A stretch of 64,000 bases of DNA from Duganella phyllosphaerae (GTDB taxonomy: Bacteria > Pseudomonadota > Gammaproteobacteria > Burkholderiales > Burkholderiaceae_D). Below are positions 29,165-42,145 of the stretch, piece by piece. Made by a program: the position numbers and the translations under genes. Below the pieces are notes generated by a model. The model saw only the letters and a program-made list of their open reading frames with translations, had not been told where the DNA came from and made no database searches. The DNA lies in assembly GCF_001758785.1 (NCBI RefSeq), contig NZ_LROM01000087.1:62001-126000 (forward strand), written 5' to 3'. Each line of letters starts with the position of its first letter. Position 1 is the stretch's first letter.

Positions 29165-29893
29165 GTTCCAGTTGTTGTGGCGGTGCTCGGTGGCTTCCTT
29201 GAGCAGGTGGCTGGCGCGGTGCAGGTCTTTGGGGCTGTGCTCGTCGCCGAGTTCCACCGTCATCGCCAGTTCCTGGATCGCCGGCGGGTATTCGTGTTCG
29301 GCCGATTCTTCCAGCAAGGCGCGGGCCTTGGCGGCATCCTGTGGCACGCCCTGGCCGTCGCGGTAAAAGTACGACAGCAGGAACATCGCGTGCGGATTGC
29401 CGCCGGCGCTGGACGTTTGCAGCCAGTGCGCCGCCTGCAGGTCGTTGCGGGCCACGCCATTGCCGTTCTTGTACAGCAGCGCCAGGGCCAGCGCGGCGCG
29501 CGCGTGACCCTGTTGCGCCGCTTGCGTGTACCAGCTCGAGGCGGCCAGCGGTTGCGGCGGTACGCTGACCACGCCGGTACGCAGCATCTCGCCCAGTTCG
29601 TACGCCGCTTCGATGTCGCCGCCGCGCGCGGCCTGCTCGAACAGCCGTAGCGCGTCCTTGCGCTGCTGGGGACGCTGCTGGTACACCAGCGCTAGTTCGC
29701 GCTGGGCCACTGGCAGGTTTTGCTGCGACCACGACATCAGCTTGCGCTCGGCGCTGGCATCCGCTTCCTGGATCGCTTTCATGCCCACCACTTCGATCTG
29801 GGCATCGGTGGGTTTGTCGCGCTGCATCTGACAGCCGGACAGCCACGCGCAAGCTAGAACCGCCATCAATACTGCACCTCGATAAGTTTTCAT
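29156..29893 (-). CDS. Sel1-repeat lipoprotein
   Basis: A 245-residue lipoprotein. The start at 29893 has gaggtg upstream and gives a signal peptide with lipobox LSGC (cysteine near residue 21). Tandem Sel1/TPR-like helices follow: ALRLFEQAARGGDIEAAYELG, WYTQAAQQGHARAALALALLY, WLQTSSAGGNPHAMFLLSYFY and LLEESAEHEYPPAIQELAM. Such repeats bind other proteins; the partner is unknown. It lies downstream of the nucleotidase gene on the same strand but behind a terminator. Its 3' end is duplicated with the neighbouring repeat element. Confidence 0.85.
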   Translation of the reverse strand: MKTYRGAVLMAVLACAWLSGCQMQRDKPTDAQIEVVGMKAIQEADASAERKLMSWSQQNLPVAQRELALVYQQRPQQRKDALRLFEQAARGGDIEAAYELGEMLRTGVVSVPPQPLAASSWYTQAAQQGHARAALALALLYKNGNGVARNDLQAAHWLQTSSAGGNPHAMFLLSYFYRDGQGVPQDAAKARALLEESAEHEYPPAIQELAMTVELGDEHSPKDLHRASHLLKEATEHRHNNWNRF

Positions 29894-29911
29894 CTTGCAC
29901 CTCGCAAAGTT

Positions 29912-29940
29912 AAAAAGCCGGCGCAAGGCCGGCCCGGCTT
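29912..29940 (-). terminator. Rho-independent terminator of the nucleotidase gene
   Basis: Read on the minus strand, a stem of gccgg/ccggc (29917-29921 with 29929-29933) is followed by five Us (aaaaa at 29912-29916). It lies 11 bases after the nucleotidase stop. Confidence 0.75.
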
Positions 29941-29950
29941 CAACAACTGA

Positions 29951-32047
29951 TCACTTGCTCAGATCGATGGTGTACTTGGCAAAGCCGCTGCCGTCGAGGC
30001 CGCCCTCGGCCGTCACCGCCGTGATGCCGGCGCTTTTCGCCAGGCCCAGGTGGCCCGGCGCCGAGCGCAGGATCACCGGGCCGGCCGTGGCTACCTTGAC
30101 GAAGCTCCAGCTGCGCGCGCTGCCGTTGTCCACCAGGCTGACCTTGCCCGTGGCCTTGCCACGCGCCGCCAGGTAGTTGCTCACCACGGCCTGGTTGGCG
30201 TCGGGCGACTTGATGATGGTCTTGCTGCCGTCGATGCCGGGCACGGCGCCGCCACCGCCGGCGCGGTAGTCGTTGGTGGCGACGATGAAGTCGGCGTTGT
30301 CGGCCACCGGCTTGCCCTGGTACGCCAGGTTGACGATGCGGCTGCCCGCCGGCTTGGTGACGTCGATCTGGTACGTCAGCGCATTGCCCTCGGCATAGAA
30401 CACGTCGTAGTTGAAGATGGTCGAATAGCTCGGCACCAGGTCCTGCTCGGTGGTCAAGGCAGGATTGATGGCGCCGAACTGTTTGGCCGAGGTTTCCAGC
30501 CAGGCTTTGAGGTCCGAGCCCTTGATCTTGACCGCCTGCAGGTTGTTATTACTGTACAGGTAGAGGTCGCCCGGGTTGCGCACTTGCAGGCCCACCGGCG
30601 CCGCCGGCGTGGCGCCCGGCGCCACGTCGGTGAAGTCCGACGGCCCGTTGCGGCCGGCCTTGAACGGCGCGCTGCACGACAGCACCGGGATGTTCTTGTA
30701 GCTGGCGATAGTGGCGTCGGTGCTGGTGGCGATGAAGTTCTTCACGTAGTCGAGCTGGGCCTGGTTCACCAGCTGGATCGCGGTGACGTCACCGGCCAGC
30801 GCAAAGTACGACGACATCTCGAAGTCGGTCGCCACGCCCAGCGGCTGCTTGGCGTAGGCGATGGTGGCTGCGTGCTCGGTGGCCACCAGCGGGGCGATGG
30901 TCGGATCGGCAGCAACGTTGGTGGTGCCGTCGGTGTACTTGAAGCCGCGCGACTCCACGCTGGTTTTGGCCGGCTGCACCACCCACTTGCCGCCCTGGTA
31001 GATCAAGGTCATCTTGATGATGCCCAGGCGGCGGCCCCAGCTTTGCGCCATCACGGTCGGCACGCCGTTGACGAAGCCGTTGACGGCGTCGATCCTGGCG
31101 CTGGTCGGGAAGGCGGCAAACGAGGCGTCCAGCGCGGCGGCGCCGGTTTCTTTACCTTTGGGGAAGATCAGGTGCGAGTGGCCGATCAAGAGCGCGTCGA
31201 TGCCGGTGCCGGTCAGGTGGTAGCTGGGGTTCTCCATCTTGGGGCTGTAGGCGCTCGGGTCGAGGCCGCCGTGCGACAGCGCCACCACCAGGTCGGCGCC
31301 CTTGCCGCGCAGCTCGGGTACGTACTGCTTGGCCGCTTCCACGGCGCCGGTCACGGCCACCTTGCCGGCCAGGTTCTTCTGGTCCCACTCGAGGATTTGC
31401 GGCGGCACGAAGCTCATGATGCCGATATTGATCTTGACGTCGAGCGCGCTACCATCCGGGGCGGTCGCGCGGAAGGTGCGCGGCAGCAGGGCGGTCGGCT
31501 GCACGATCGGCTTGCCGCTGGCCACGCCGGTCACATTGGTCAGCGCCAGCGGGAATACCGGTGCGCCGCAATTGCCGGCCGGCTTGGTCACGCCGGGAAT
31601 GCCGAAGTCGGTATTGGTGATCTGGCTCAGCAGCGGCAGGCCGTAATTGAATTCGTGGTTGCCGAAGCCGCCGCCGTCGAACTTCATGGCGTTCATCACC
31701 TTGTGGATCGCCATGGTCTCGGAGCACGCTACCGGCTTGGTCACCGCTTGCAGGTCGCCGAGCAGCGTGCCCTGGATGGTGTCGCCGTTGTCGAGCAGGA
31801 CGTTATTGGGGTTTTCGGCGCGGGCGGCGGCCACCAGGGTGGCGGTGCGCTCCATGCCGAGGCTGGTGTCCTCGCCCAGCGAGTAGTAGTTGTAGCTCAT
31901 TACGTTGGCGTGGAGGTCGGTGGTCTCCATCAGCGCCAGGTTGACGGTGGTGCCTTCCTGCACCGGCGGCACCGGGTTCGCTTCACCACCACAAGCAACC
32001 AGGCCGGCTACCATCATCGCTGCCAGCAGCACCAGATTCGTTTTCAT
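29951..32047 (-). CDS. 5'-nucleotidase / 2',3'-cyclic phosphodiesterase family lipoprotein
   Basis: A 698-residue calcineurin-type metallophosphoesterase of the 5'-nucleotidase/CpdB group. The start at 32047 gives a signal peptide with lipobox LVAC, so it is probably a lipid-anchored periplasmic enzyme. Metal-binding motifs are TTDLHANV, LLDNGDTIQG, GFGNHEFNYG, ALSHGGLD and GHSHLIFP; the C-terminal substrate domain carries NDYRAGGGG. It would release phosphate and nucleosides from external nucleotides. Cysteine pairs in the middle may form disulfides. Confidence 0.9.
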   Translation of the reverse strand: MKTNLVLLAAMMVAGLVACGGEANPVPPVQEGTTVNLALMETTDLHANVMSYNYYSLGEDTSLGMERTATLVAAARAENPNNVLLDNGDTIQGTLLGDLQAVTKPVACSETMAIHKVMNAMKFDGGGFGNHEFNYGLPLLSQITNTDFGIPGVTKPAGNCGAPVFPLALTNVTGVASGKPIVQPTALLPRTFRATAPDGSALDVKINIGIMSFVPPQILEWDQKNLAGKVAVTGAVEAAKQYVPELRGKGADLVVALSHGGLDPSAYSPKMENPSYHLTGTGIDALLIGHSHLIFPKGKETGAAALDASFAAFPTSARIDAVNGFVNGVPTVMAQSWGRRLGIIKMTLIYQGGKWVVQPAKTSVESRGFKYTDGTTNVAADPTIAPLVATEHAATIAYAKQPLGVATDFEMSSYFALAGDVTAIQLVNQAQLDYVKNFIATSTDATIASYKNIPVLSCSAPFKAGRNGPSDFTDVAPGATPAAPVGLQVRNPGDLYLYSNNNLQAVKIKGSDLKAWLETSAKQFGAINPALTTEQDLVPSYSTIFNYDVFYAEGNALTYQIDVTKPAGSRIVNLAYQGKPVADNADFIVATNDYRAGGGGAVPGIDGSKTIIKSPDANQAVVSNYLAARGKATGKVSLVDNGSARSWSFVKVATAGPVILRSAPGHLGLAKSAGITAVTAEGGLDGSGFAKYTIDLSK

Positions 32048-32120
32048 TGCGTATCCCGAAGTGATCAAATTTCAAGATAACGATTTTAACCAGATTACAT
32101 GACGGCCCCGTGACAGATTT

Positions 32121-33929
32121 CTAGTACGCCCACAACGGCCCGGCCCGGCCACCCACGTTCGCGCCCTCCATCACCACGAACACCCGGCGCCCGTAAAAGA
32201 ACGGCAAGCCCCAGTTGAACGCCGTGCCCGACGACGCCGAGCTGCCCAGCGTGCCGCCCACCTGCGCCGCGCGCACGGTCGAGGGCAGTTGCACCAGGTT
32301 GACGATGTTGAAGTTGACCACGCCGGTAGCGCTGCCGTCCGACGCCGTGTTGGTGGCCGACAGCGCCAGCGTGGCGGCCGGGCAGAAGAAGTCGCCGCCG
32401 GAGCAGGTGCGAATGTCGGGATCGGTGAAGAAGTAACCGTTCGAGCCAGTGTCGAGGAAGCTGGCGTTATATGCCTTGCCGTTGTACGTGGTGGTGAAGT
32501 TGCCGCTGCCGTTGGTCTTGTAGAGGGTCTCGCCGGCAATCGTGTTATTGCTTTGCGTGTTCACGCCAAACACCAGCGTGCCGCTCACCGACGTCAGCCC
32601 GTTCGGACCGACGGTCGGCAAGCTCACCAGCACACCGTTGTTATTGACCGCAAACGCCGCCACCGGGTTGGTAATTTGCGCCGCCAGCGGCATGGCGCTG
32701 GCCGTGCAGGTGCCGGCGGTGCAGGCGTAGTACACGCCGCTGATGGCCGACTGCGCGCACGCATTGCCGCAGTCTTGCTTGAACAGGCCCACGCCGAGGA
32801 TGCCCTTGGCGCCGATGGCGCTCATCGAACCGAGGTTGTTGCCGGCGCTGCTGCAACTGGACGGCGTGGTGGCAAAATTGGCATCGGTGTCGCCAATCAC
32901 CTGCAGCGAGATACCGGCTGCCGTTTCGTCGGCCATTTTGACGTCGGCCTGGCGCACCGAACCCCAGGTGTAGCCGCTGATGAACTTGCCGCATGCGCCG
33001 GCATCGGCGCCGCTCGCGGTTTTGACCGCCGGCAGGGCCATGCCGCTGTCGAGCGCGGAAGCGAGCACGCGCAGGCCGTAGGAGCCGGTGTCGAGCAGCA
33101 CGTGGTCGATGGTCTGGCAGGTGCTGGTGCCGGGACGGCAGATGGTGACGTTCACGTACGGCACGTTGATCACGCCGCTGGCGCCGGCCGGGCCGTTGTC
33201 CACCGTGATCGGCACGCTGTTGCTGGTGGCGGCGGTCACGCCCAGCTGCGCACTGGCACTGGCCTCGCCACCGCTGCCGGTGCAGCTGAGGCTGTAAGTG
33301 ATATTGCCGGCAATCGCCGACGACACGGTGACCGAGCCGGACGTGGCGCGGCTGCCGATCCAGGCGCCGCTGGCGGTGCAACTGCTGGCATTGGCCGACG
33401 ACCAGCTCAGCACCGACGTCTGGCTGGTGGTGATGGCGGCGGGCGCCAGCGTCAGGCTGACGGTGGGCGCCGGTGGCGGCGAGCTGATCGCCACCGTGGT
33501 GCTGTTGGTGACGCCGCTGCACGTCAGTGCGTAGCGCGCCGTGCCGGCCGCGCCGGCGGTGACGGTTTGCGAGCCGCTGTTGGCCACGGCGCCGCTCCAG
33601 CCGTCGGACGCGGTGCAACCGGTGGCGGTGGCATTGCTCACGCTCCAGGTCAGGGTCACCACCTGGCCCACGGTGGTGGCGGTGGGCGTGGCGCTGATGC
33701 TGACCACGGGCGTGGGCGCCGTTACCGACGGTGTTGTCGCAGTCGAGGTGGACGAACCACTGTTACCGCCACCACCGCCGCCGCAGGCGCTGAGCGCCAG
33801 GCAAAGCAGCGCAGTGGCCGCCGTCGTGGCGGAGCCGGTGGTAGAAGCGGCGGACGCTAATTTTGCGCGCGCAGGCAGGAAGATCGCGCAAGCGCGTTGC
33901 AGCAGGCTGATCATGCGGAACTTCCTCAC
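32121..33929 (-). CDS. DUF3443 lipoprotein with two aspartic-protease-like DTG motifs
   Basis: A 602-residue protein with a long N terminus and a lipobox LSAC (cysteine about 49), then a Gly/Ser stretch and two Ig-like repeats (about 73-148 and 155-232). The DUF3443 part contains two copies of an aspartic-protease-like active-site sequence, LLDTGSYG (D280) and FLDTGSNG (D493), the spacing expected of two lobes of a pepsin-like enzyme. Protease activity is inference. It overlaps the DUF2844 gene by 4 bases, an arrangement common in Burkholderiales. Confidence 0.82.
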   Translation of the reverse strand: MRKFRMISLLQRACAIFLPARAKLASAASTTGSATTAATALLCLALSACGGGGGGNSGSSTSTATTPSVTAPTPVVSISATPTATTVGQVVTLTWSVSNATATGCTASDGWSGAVANSGSQTVTAGAAGTARYALTCSGVTNSTTVAISSPPPAPTVSLTLAPAAITTSQTSVLSWSSANASSCTASGAWIGSRATSGSVTVSSAIAGNITYSLSCTGSGGEASASAQLGVTAATSNSVPITVDNGPAGASGVINVPYVNVTICRPGTSTCQTIDHVLLDTGSYGLRVLASALDSGMALPAVKTASGADAGACGKFISGYTWGSVRQADVKMADETAAGISLQVIGDTDANFATTPSSCSSAGNNLGSMSAIGAKGILGVGLFKQDCGNACAQSAISGVYYACTAGTCTASAMPLAAQITNPVAAFAVNNNGVLVSLPTVGPNGLTSVSGTLVFGVNTQSNNTIAGETLYKTNGSGNFTTTYNGKAYNASFLDTGSNGYFFTDPDIRTCSGGDFFCPAATLALSATNTASDGSATGVVNFNIVNLVQLPSTVRAAQVGGTLGSSASSGTAFNWGLPFFYGRRVFVVMEGANVGGRAGPLWAY

Positions 33930-34393
33930 TCTATCGTGTTGGTGTCGAAACCGGCCGGCACCGCCGACGGGATGAAGGCGTGGCCGGCGAACGAGCGCAT
34001 GTGGCCGTTCGAGACGATCACCACGTCGGACTGGTTCAGCGCCAGTTGCGAATGGCCGGCCTGGGTGCGCCTGCCGGTAGCGTCGGTCAGCGCGCTGAAC
34101 TTGGTACCCAGCAGGGTGCGCAGGTCGGGCAGGGTAGGGCCTGACCAGCTGACGGCAAACACCTTGCCAGCGGCGTCCGTATATTCACGGACGATGGTGC
34201 CGCTGTCGAGCGTGCTCTGGCTGACCGTGTAGACCGCGTTGGCGGTATTGTTGCCAGCCGATGCTTGAGCCAGGCTGCGGGCGGCGCGTACCGGCGTACC
34301 GCCGAAATCGGACGGCGCGCCACCGAGCGCCGCCACGGCGGGAAGGTTTTGCAGCAGGGCAGCGAAAAAAATCAAGGGGAGAGCGGGGCGCAT
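33926..34393 (-). CDS. DUF2844 exported protein
   Basis: A 155-residue protein with a signal peptide (MRPALPLIFFAALLQNLPAVA). The body has the DUF2844 pattern: ALGGAPSDFG at the mature N terminus, YTVSQSTLDSGTIVREYTD, AVSWSGPTLPDL and HSQLALNQSDVVI. Function is unknown. Its stop overlaps the start of the DUF3443 gene, and the constant pairing of these families suggests they act together in the periplasm. Confidence 0.85.
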   Translation of the reverse strand: MRPALPLIFFAALLQNLPAVAALGGAPSDFGGTPVRAARSLAQASAGNNTANAVYTVSQSTLDSGTIVREYTDAAGKVFAVSWSGPTLPDLRTLLGTKFSALTDATGRRTQAGHSQLALNQSDVVIVSNGHMRSFAGHAFIPSAVPAGFDTNTIE

Positions 34394-34497
34394 GGAAGCT
34401 TCCGTTGCTTGGAGTAAAGATGAGTATAGTGTATTGCGGAGGGAAGTTGGATAGCGTTAATGCCATGTAAGCAAACGTTACGTTTGCCCGGAAACTG

Positions 34498-34533
34498 AAA
34501 AGCCGCCATTTCTTTGCAGGGATGGCGGCTTTT
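34498..34533 (-). terminator. Rho-independent terminator of the TonB receptor gene
   Basis: Perfect 12-base arms, aaaagccgccat (34498-34509) and atggcggctttt (34522-34533), surround a 12-base loop, 23 bases after the receptor stop. Confidence 0.85.
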
Positions 34534-34556
34534 TAAATCAGGAAAGGATGACGAAG

Positions 34557-36959
34557 TTAGAATTTCACCCACAGGCGGCTGAAGTACGACGTGCCGTTCA
34601 GACCGAACTGCACGCTCTCGTACTTGAAGCCATTGTCGGTCTGGTCGGCGTCCTGCGCCGTAGGCCGTGCGCCGAACAGGTTGTTGCCGCCAAACGTCAG
34701 CTTCATGTCCTTGTTGATGTTGTACGTAAACGCCAGGTCGGCCGAGGTTTTCGACTTGTAGCGCTGGTTTGGTACGCCCTCGGCGGTGCCGCTGAAGGTG
34801 CCCAGGGTTTGCGGGCCGAAGTGGATGATCTTCAAATCGGTGTCCCACGCCCCCAGGCCGTAGTTGAAGCCCAGCGTGAATTTCGAGCGCGGCGCGCCTT
34901 GCTCGATGTACAGGCGTTCCTTTTCCGACAGCAGCACGTCCTCGAAACCGCGCAGCGACGCCGGTGCGTGGACGTCGGTCACCTCGGTCTTGCTGACGTT
35001 CATGGCCAGGAAGGTATTCAGGCGGCCGCCCATCACGGTGGCCTTGTGCGACGCGGTCAGGTCGATACCCTGGGTCTTGGTGTCGGCCGAGTTGACGAAG
35101 AACTGCGCCTCGCCCACGCCCAGCGCAGCCAGGCGCGCCGACAGGTCCGGGTAGTTGTCGGCGGTAAAGCGGCCCGACAGCACGATGCGGTCCTTGATCT
35201 TGATGTGGTACAGGTCGGCCGTCAGCGAGATCGCCTGGGTCGGCGTCCAGGTGGTGCCCAAGGTGAAGCTGGTCGATTTTTCTTCTTTCAGCTTCGGAAT
35301 GCCGGCCGCGTTGGCCACCACGCCGCCGTTCGGCGCCAGCACCACTTCCTTCGGCACGCCGCCGATGAAGTCGGTGAAGGTGGTGGACAGGTGGCTTTGC
35401 TGCAGCGATGGCGCGCGGAAGCCGGTGCTGGCCGAACCGCGCAGCAGCACGCTATCGGCAACGCGGACGCTGCCGGCCAGCTTGCCGGTCACGGTGGAGC
35501 CGAAGTCGCTGAATTTCTCGTAACGCACGGCAGCCTGGCCTTTGACGAGGTCGGTGAAGTCCGCTTCCAGGTCGAGGTAGGCGGCGTTGCTGTGGCGCTT
35601 GGCGTTGGTGATATCGCCTGGCTGGAAGCCGGGGAAGCCCTGGCTGCCGGCGTTGCCGCCATTGCCCACGCCGTCGGCGTCGATGTACGAACCGGCTTCG
35701 CCGGCGAAGATCTTGAATTCCTCGCGGCGGTATTCGCCGCCGAAGGCCACGTTCATGCCTTTACCCATGATGCCGTCGTAGTAGCGGCTCAGGTCGAGGT
35801 TGGTGGTCAGTTGCTGGAACGAGAAGCCACCGGCGTTGAACTGGCTGGCGCTGACGCCACGGCCACCGTTTTGCAGGTCGAGGTTGGCGATCGACGCGTT
35901 GATGGTGTTGCTGATGTCGTACTTCATCTTGTTGTAGCCGTACGTCTGCGAGATGTCGGTATTCCACTCGCCCAGCATGATGCGGTGGCCGAGAATCGCG
36001 GTGCGGTCCTCGATCTTGGCATTGATGAACGGCACGAAACCGTTCGGGTACATGGCAGCCGAATTACGGCTAGGAATGTCGTCGGAACCGACGCCGCCGC
36101 GTGCGAACGCCGCGCTCGAGCCATCGCGCTTTTGCGCCCCGGCCGTGAAGTACAGGCGGCCATTACCGGTGGTAGGCAGTTCGCCGTTGGCGTAGATGGT
36201 CTCGCTCTCGGTCTTGGTGTCGCCGATGATGCGCGGATTGTCCGGTTCGGCGCGGTTGGAGCGGCCACGGTCGAGGTATTCGCCGGTCAGGGCCAGCACG
36301 CCGCCATTGCCCAGGTCGAAGCCGCAGTAGGCCGAGCCCATCCAGTTCTCGCCGTCGCCGGCCGAGTACTGGCTGTAGCCGGCAATCGCTTCGCAGCCCT
36401 TGCTCTTCTTGAGGCTGATGTCCATCACGCCGGCGATCGCGTCCGAGCCGTACTGGGCGGCAGCGCCGTCACGCAGGATTTGCACGTCCTTGATTGCCAG
36501 CATCGGGATTGCATTGAGGTCGGTGCCGGTGTTGCCGCGGTTGCGCGCACCGAACAGGTTGACCAGCGCGGTGGTGTGGCGGCGCTTGCCGTTGACCAGC
36601 ACCAGGGTCTGGTCGGAACCGAGGCCGCGCAGGGCGGCGGAGTCGACCAGGTCGGCGCCATCGGCGCCGCTCTGGCGCGTGGAGTTGAACGAGGGCGAGA
36701 TGTAGGTCAGGGTCTGCGAGAGGTCGAACTGGCCGCCCTGTTCCGCCAGCTTATTCATGGGAATCAGGTCGACCGGCACCACGGTGTCGGTGGAGGACGA
36801 GGTGGCGCGGCGCGAGCCGACCACGGTCACCGATTGCATCGGCGCAGCTGTTTCTTGCGTGGCGGTGGTCTGCGCGTAGGTGGCGGGCGCCAGTGCCAGC
36901 GCGGAAGCGCCGTACAGGCTGAGCAAGACGGCTTTACGACAATTGGTGACTGCAAACAC
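34557..36959 (-). CDS. TonB-dependent outer-membrane receptor
   Basis: An 800-residue receptor. A signal peptide ends at TYAQ (residue about 30), followed by the TonB-box-like MQSVTVVGSRR and a plug domain (AALRGLGSDQTLVLVNGKRR, ILRDGAAAQYGSDAIAGVMDI). The beta-barrel ends with the canonical aromatic SRLWVKF. Two cysteines (GCEAIAGYS and AYCGFDLG) may form an extracellular disulfide. There is no neighbouring transporter to name the substrate, and no Fur-like site was noticed upstream. Confidence 0.9.
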   Translation of the reverse strand: MFAVTNCRKAVLLSLYGASALALAPATYAQTTATQETAAPMQSVTVVGSRRATSSSTDTVVPVDLIPMNKLAEQGGQFDLSQTLTYISPSFNSTRQSGADGADLVDSAALRGLGSDQTLVLVNGKRRHTTALVNLFGARNRGNTGTDLNAIPMLAIKDVQILRDGAAAQYGSDAIAGVMDISLKKSKGCEAIAGYSQYSAGDGENWMGSAYCGFDLGNGGVLALTGEYLDRGRSNRAEPDNPRIIGDTKTESETIYANGELPTTGNGRLYFTAGAQKRDGSSAAFARGGVGSDDIPSRNSAAMYPNGFVPFINAKIEDRTAILGHRIMLGEWNTDISQTYGYNKMKYDISNTINASIANLDLQNGGRGVSASQFNAGGFSFQQLTTNLDLSRYYDGIMGKGMNVAFGGEYRREEFKIFAGEAGSYIDADGVGNGGNAGSQGFPGFQPGDITNAKRHSNAAYLDLEADFTDLVKGQAAVRYEKFSDFGSTVTGKLAGSVRVADSVLLRGSASTGFRAPSLQQSHLSTTFTDFIGGVPKEVVLAPNGGVVANAAGIPKLKEEKSTSFTLGTTWTPTQAISLTADLYHIKIKDRIVLSGRFTADNYPDLSARLAALGVGEAQFFVNSADTKTQGIDLTASHKATVMGGRLNTFLAMNVSKTEVTDVHAPASLRGFEDVLLSEKERLYIEQGAPRSKFTLGFNYGLGAWDTDLKIIHFGPQTLGTFSGTAEGVPNQRYKSKTSADLAFTYNINKDMKLTFGGNNLFGARPTAQDADQTDNGFKYESVQFGLNGTSYFSRLWVKF

Positions 36960-37122
36960 GTGGCGCTCCCATGAGTAAAAATTTGATTCTAGTCAAATTA
37001 CTCATAACAATATGAGGATTTCTCACGGTTTTGCAGACCAAACATTATTACTGTTGTTTTAAGGTTTCAGGCCTACGTAGTCCTACGTATGGCGGTGCTT
37101 GAGGCTTAAAATAAAGTAGTTT

Positions 37123-37150
37123 CAGCGCGCCCCGTACAGCGGGCGCGCTG
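37123..37150 (-). terminator. Hairpin after the PRC-barrel gene
   Basis: cagcgcgcc (37123-37131) pairs with ggcgcgctg (37142-37150). The sequence after it on the minus strand is only moderately U-rich. It lies 35 bases after the stop of the PRC-barrel gene. Confidence 0.5.
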
Positions 37151-37185
37151 GGTCATGCCAACTCAATTAAAGATTAATCGATGGT

Positions 37186-37611
37186 TTAATCGATCGGCGA
37201 GTTCAGGCTGCTCTGGCGGGTGGTGCCATAGTAGTTGTCGATCTGCGACGCCCAGGTCTGGTTGGCCATGTTAGGCCAGTCGTTCTTGTCGAAACCGGGA
37301 GCGTTTTCGATGCGCTCTTTCTCGATATTGAGGGTGAAACGCTTGTTGACGGTGTCGAGCGTCAGCGCTTCCCAAGGCACGGCAAACAGTTTTTCGCCAA
37401 TGGTCAGCACGCCGCCGTGGGCCATCACTGCATAGGCGATTTTGCCGGTGCGCATGTCGAGCATGATCTCCTTGATCTCGCCCAGGTGCTCGTTTTTCAG
37501 GTTGTGCACGTGGTCGCCAATCAGGGTGTCGGCACCCATCAATTCAGGACCCGGGCCTTTGCGGCCGTTGTCCACGTACATGCCGTATGGATCGCGTTCG
37601 GTATAGCTCAT
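37186..37611 (-). CDS. PRC-barrel domain protein
   Basis: A 141-residue soluble protein with a PRC-barrel domain at about 25-100: GADTLIGDHVHNLKNEHLGEIKEIMLD and KIAYAVMAHGGVLTIGEKLFAVPW. In other bacteria this domain is found in photosynthetic reaction centres, RimM and stress proteins, and here its role is unknown. The C-terminal NDWPNMANQTWASQIDNYYG is typical of stand-alone beta/gammaproteobacterial versions that are often stress-related. It diverges from pyrG. Confidence 0.85.
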   Translation of the reverse strand: MSYTERDPYGMYVDNGRKGPGPELMGADTLIGDHVHNLKNEHLGEIKEIMLDMRTGKIAYAVMAHGGVLTIGEKLFAVPWEALTLDTVNKRFTLNIEKERIENAPGFDKNDWPNMANQTWASQIDNYYGTTRQSSLNSPID

Positions 37612-37745
37612 GGTGATCTCCTGTGCATTTGTGAGTTGTCATTTTGATCTTGTTGGTGCGTCTTGTCTGTACGGTTCGTCACAGTCGCGGAGTACGGCCA
37701 AAGCCGAATTTTCCGGGGGTAATGCTGCTGATTTACGCGTTTTAG

Positions 37746-40324
<2,579 letters not shown>

Positions 40325-40334
40325 AAGCAGCCTG

Positions 40335-40372
40335 CCCGGCGCGCGCGTGTAGCCACAAAGGTGCGCGCCGGG
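40335..40372 (+). terminator. Hairpin between kdsA and eno
   Basis: Perfect 10-base GC-rich arms, cccggcgcgc (40335-40344) and gcgcgccggg (40363-40372), are followed by ttatatt. It is likely to reduce read-through into eno, which would then need its own promoter. Confidence 0.6.
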
Positions 40373-40455
40373 TTATATTCCCGTTATTATTCCTGTCGCA
40401 CATGCGCGCAAGACGCATGGCGCGGACACAGTTTCGTCTAACTTTGGAGAATTAA

Positions 40456-41739
<1,284 letters not shown>

Positions 41740-41750
41740 TTCTGTACCGA

Positions 41751-41778
41751 GCGGCCGGAACTCTCCGGCCGCTTTTTT
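41751..41778 (+). terminator. Rho-independent terminator of eno
   Basis: The stem gcggccgga (41751-41759) and tccggccgc (41764-41772) has loop actc and six Ts (41773-41778), 11 bases after the stop codon. Confidence 0.9.
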
Positions 41779-41798
41779 ATGACCCTATTCCCATCCCC

Positions 41799-42143
41799 AT
41801 GCGTCTGATTACACTTGGCCTGGCAGTCCTGCTGCTGTTGATACAGTACCCGCTCTGGCTGGGTAAAGGCGGCTGGGTGCGCGTGGCCGATTTCGAGGCC
41901 CAGGTCGATGCGGCCCACAAGAAAAATGCCGAACTGCTGGCCCGCAACGCCAAGCTCGATTCCGAAGTGCGCGACCTTAAGGACGGCACCGGTTCCGTCG
42001 AAGAGCGCGCCCGATACGAGCTCAGCATGATCAAGGAAAACGAGATTTTCGTGCAAATCGTCGGCAAGGGCCATTCCGCGCCGAACGTGCCGCTGGCAGC
42101 GCCGCCGTCGGCCGAGTCGCCGCCGTCCAATACCCGGCATTGA
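41799..42143 (+). CDS. ftsB: Cell division protein FtsB
   Basis: A 114-residue bitopic protein of the FtsQLB divisome complex. A single membrane segment ([20 protein letters not shown]) is followed by the conserved GKGGW and a coiled coil ([40 protein letters not shown]). The position right after eno is typical. No ribosome site is evident, so initiation may be weak. Confidence 0.93.
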   Translation: MRLITLGLAVLLLLIQYPLWLGKGGWVRVADFEAQVDAAHKKNAELLARNAKLDSEVRDLKDGTGSVEERARYELSMIKENEIFVQIVGKGHSAPNVPLAAPPSAESPPSNTRH

Positions 42144-42145
42144 AC

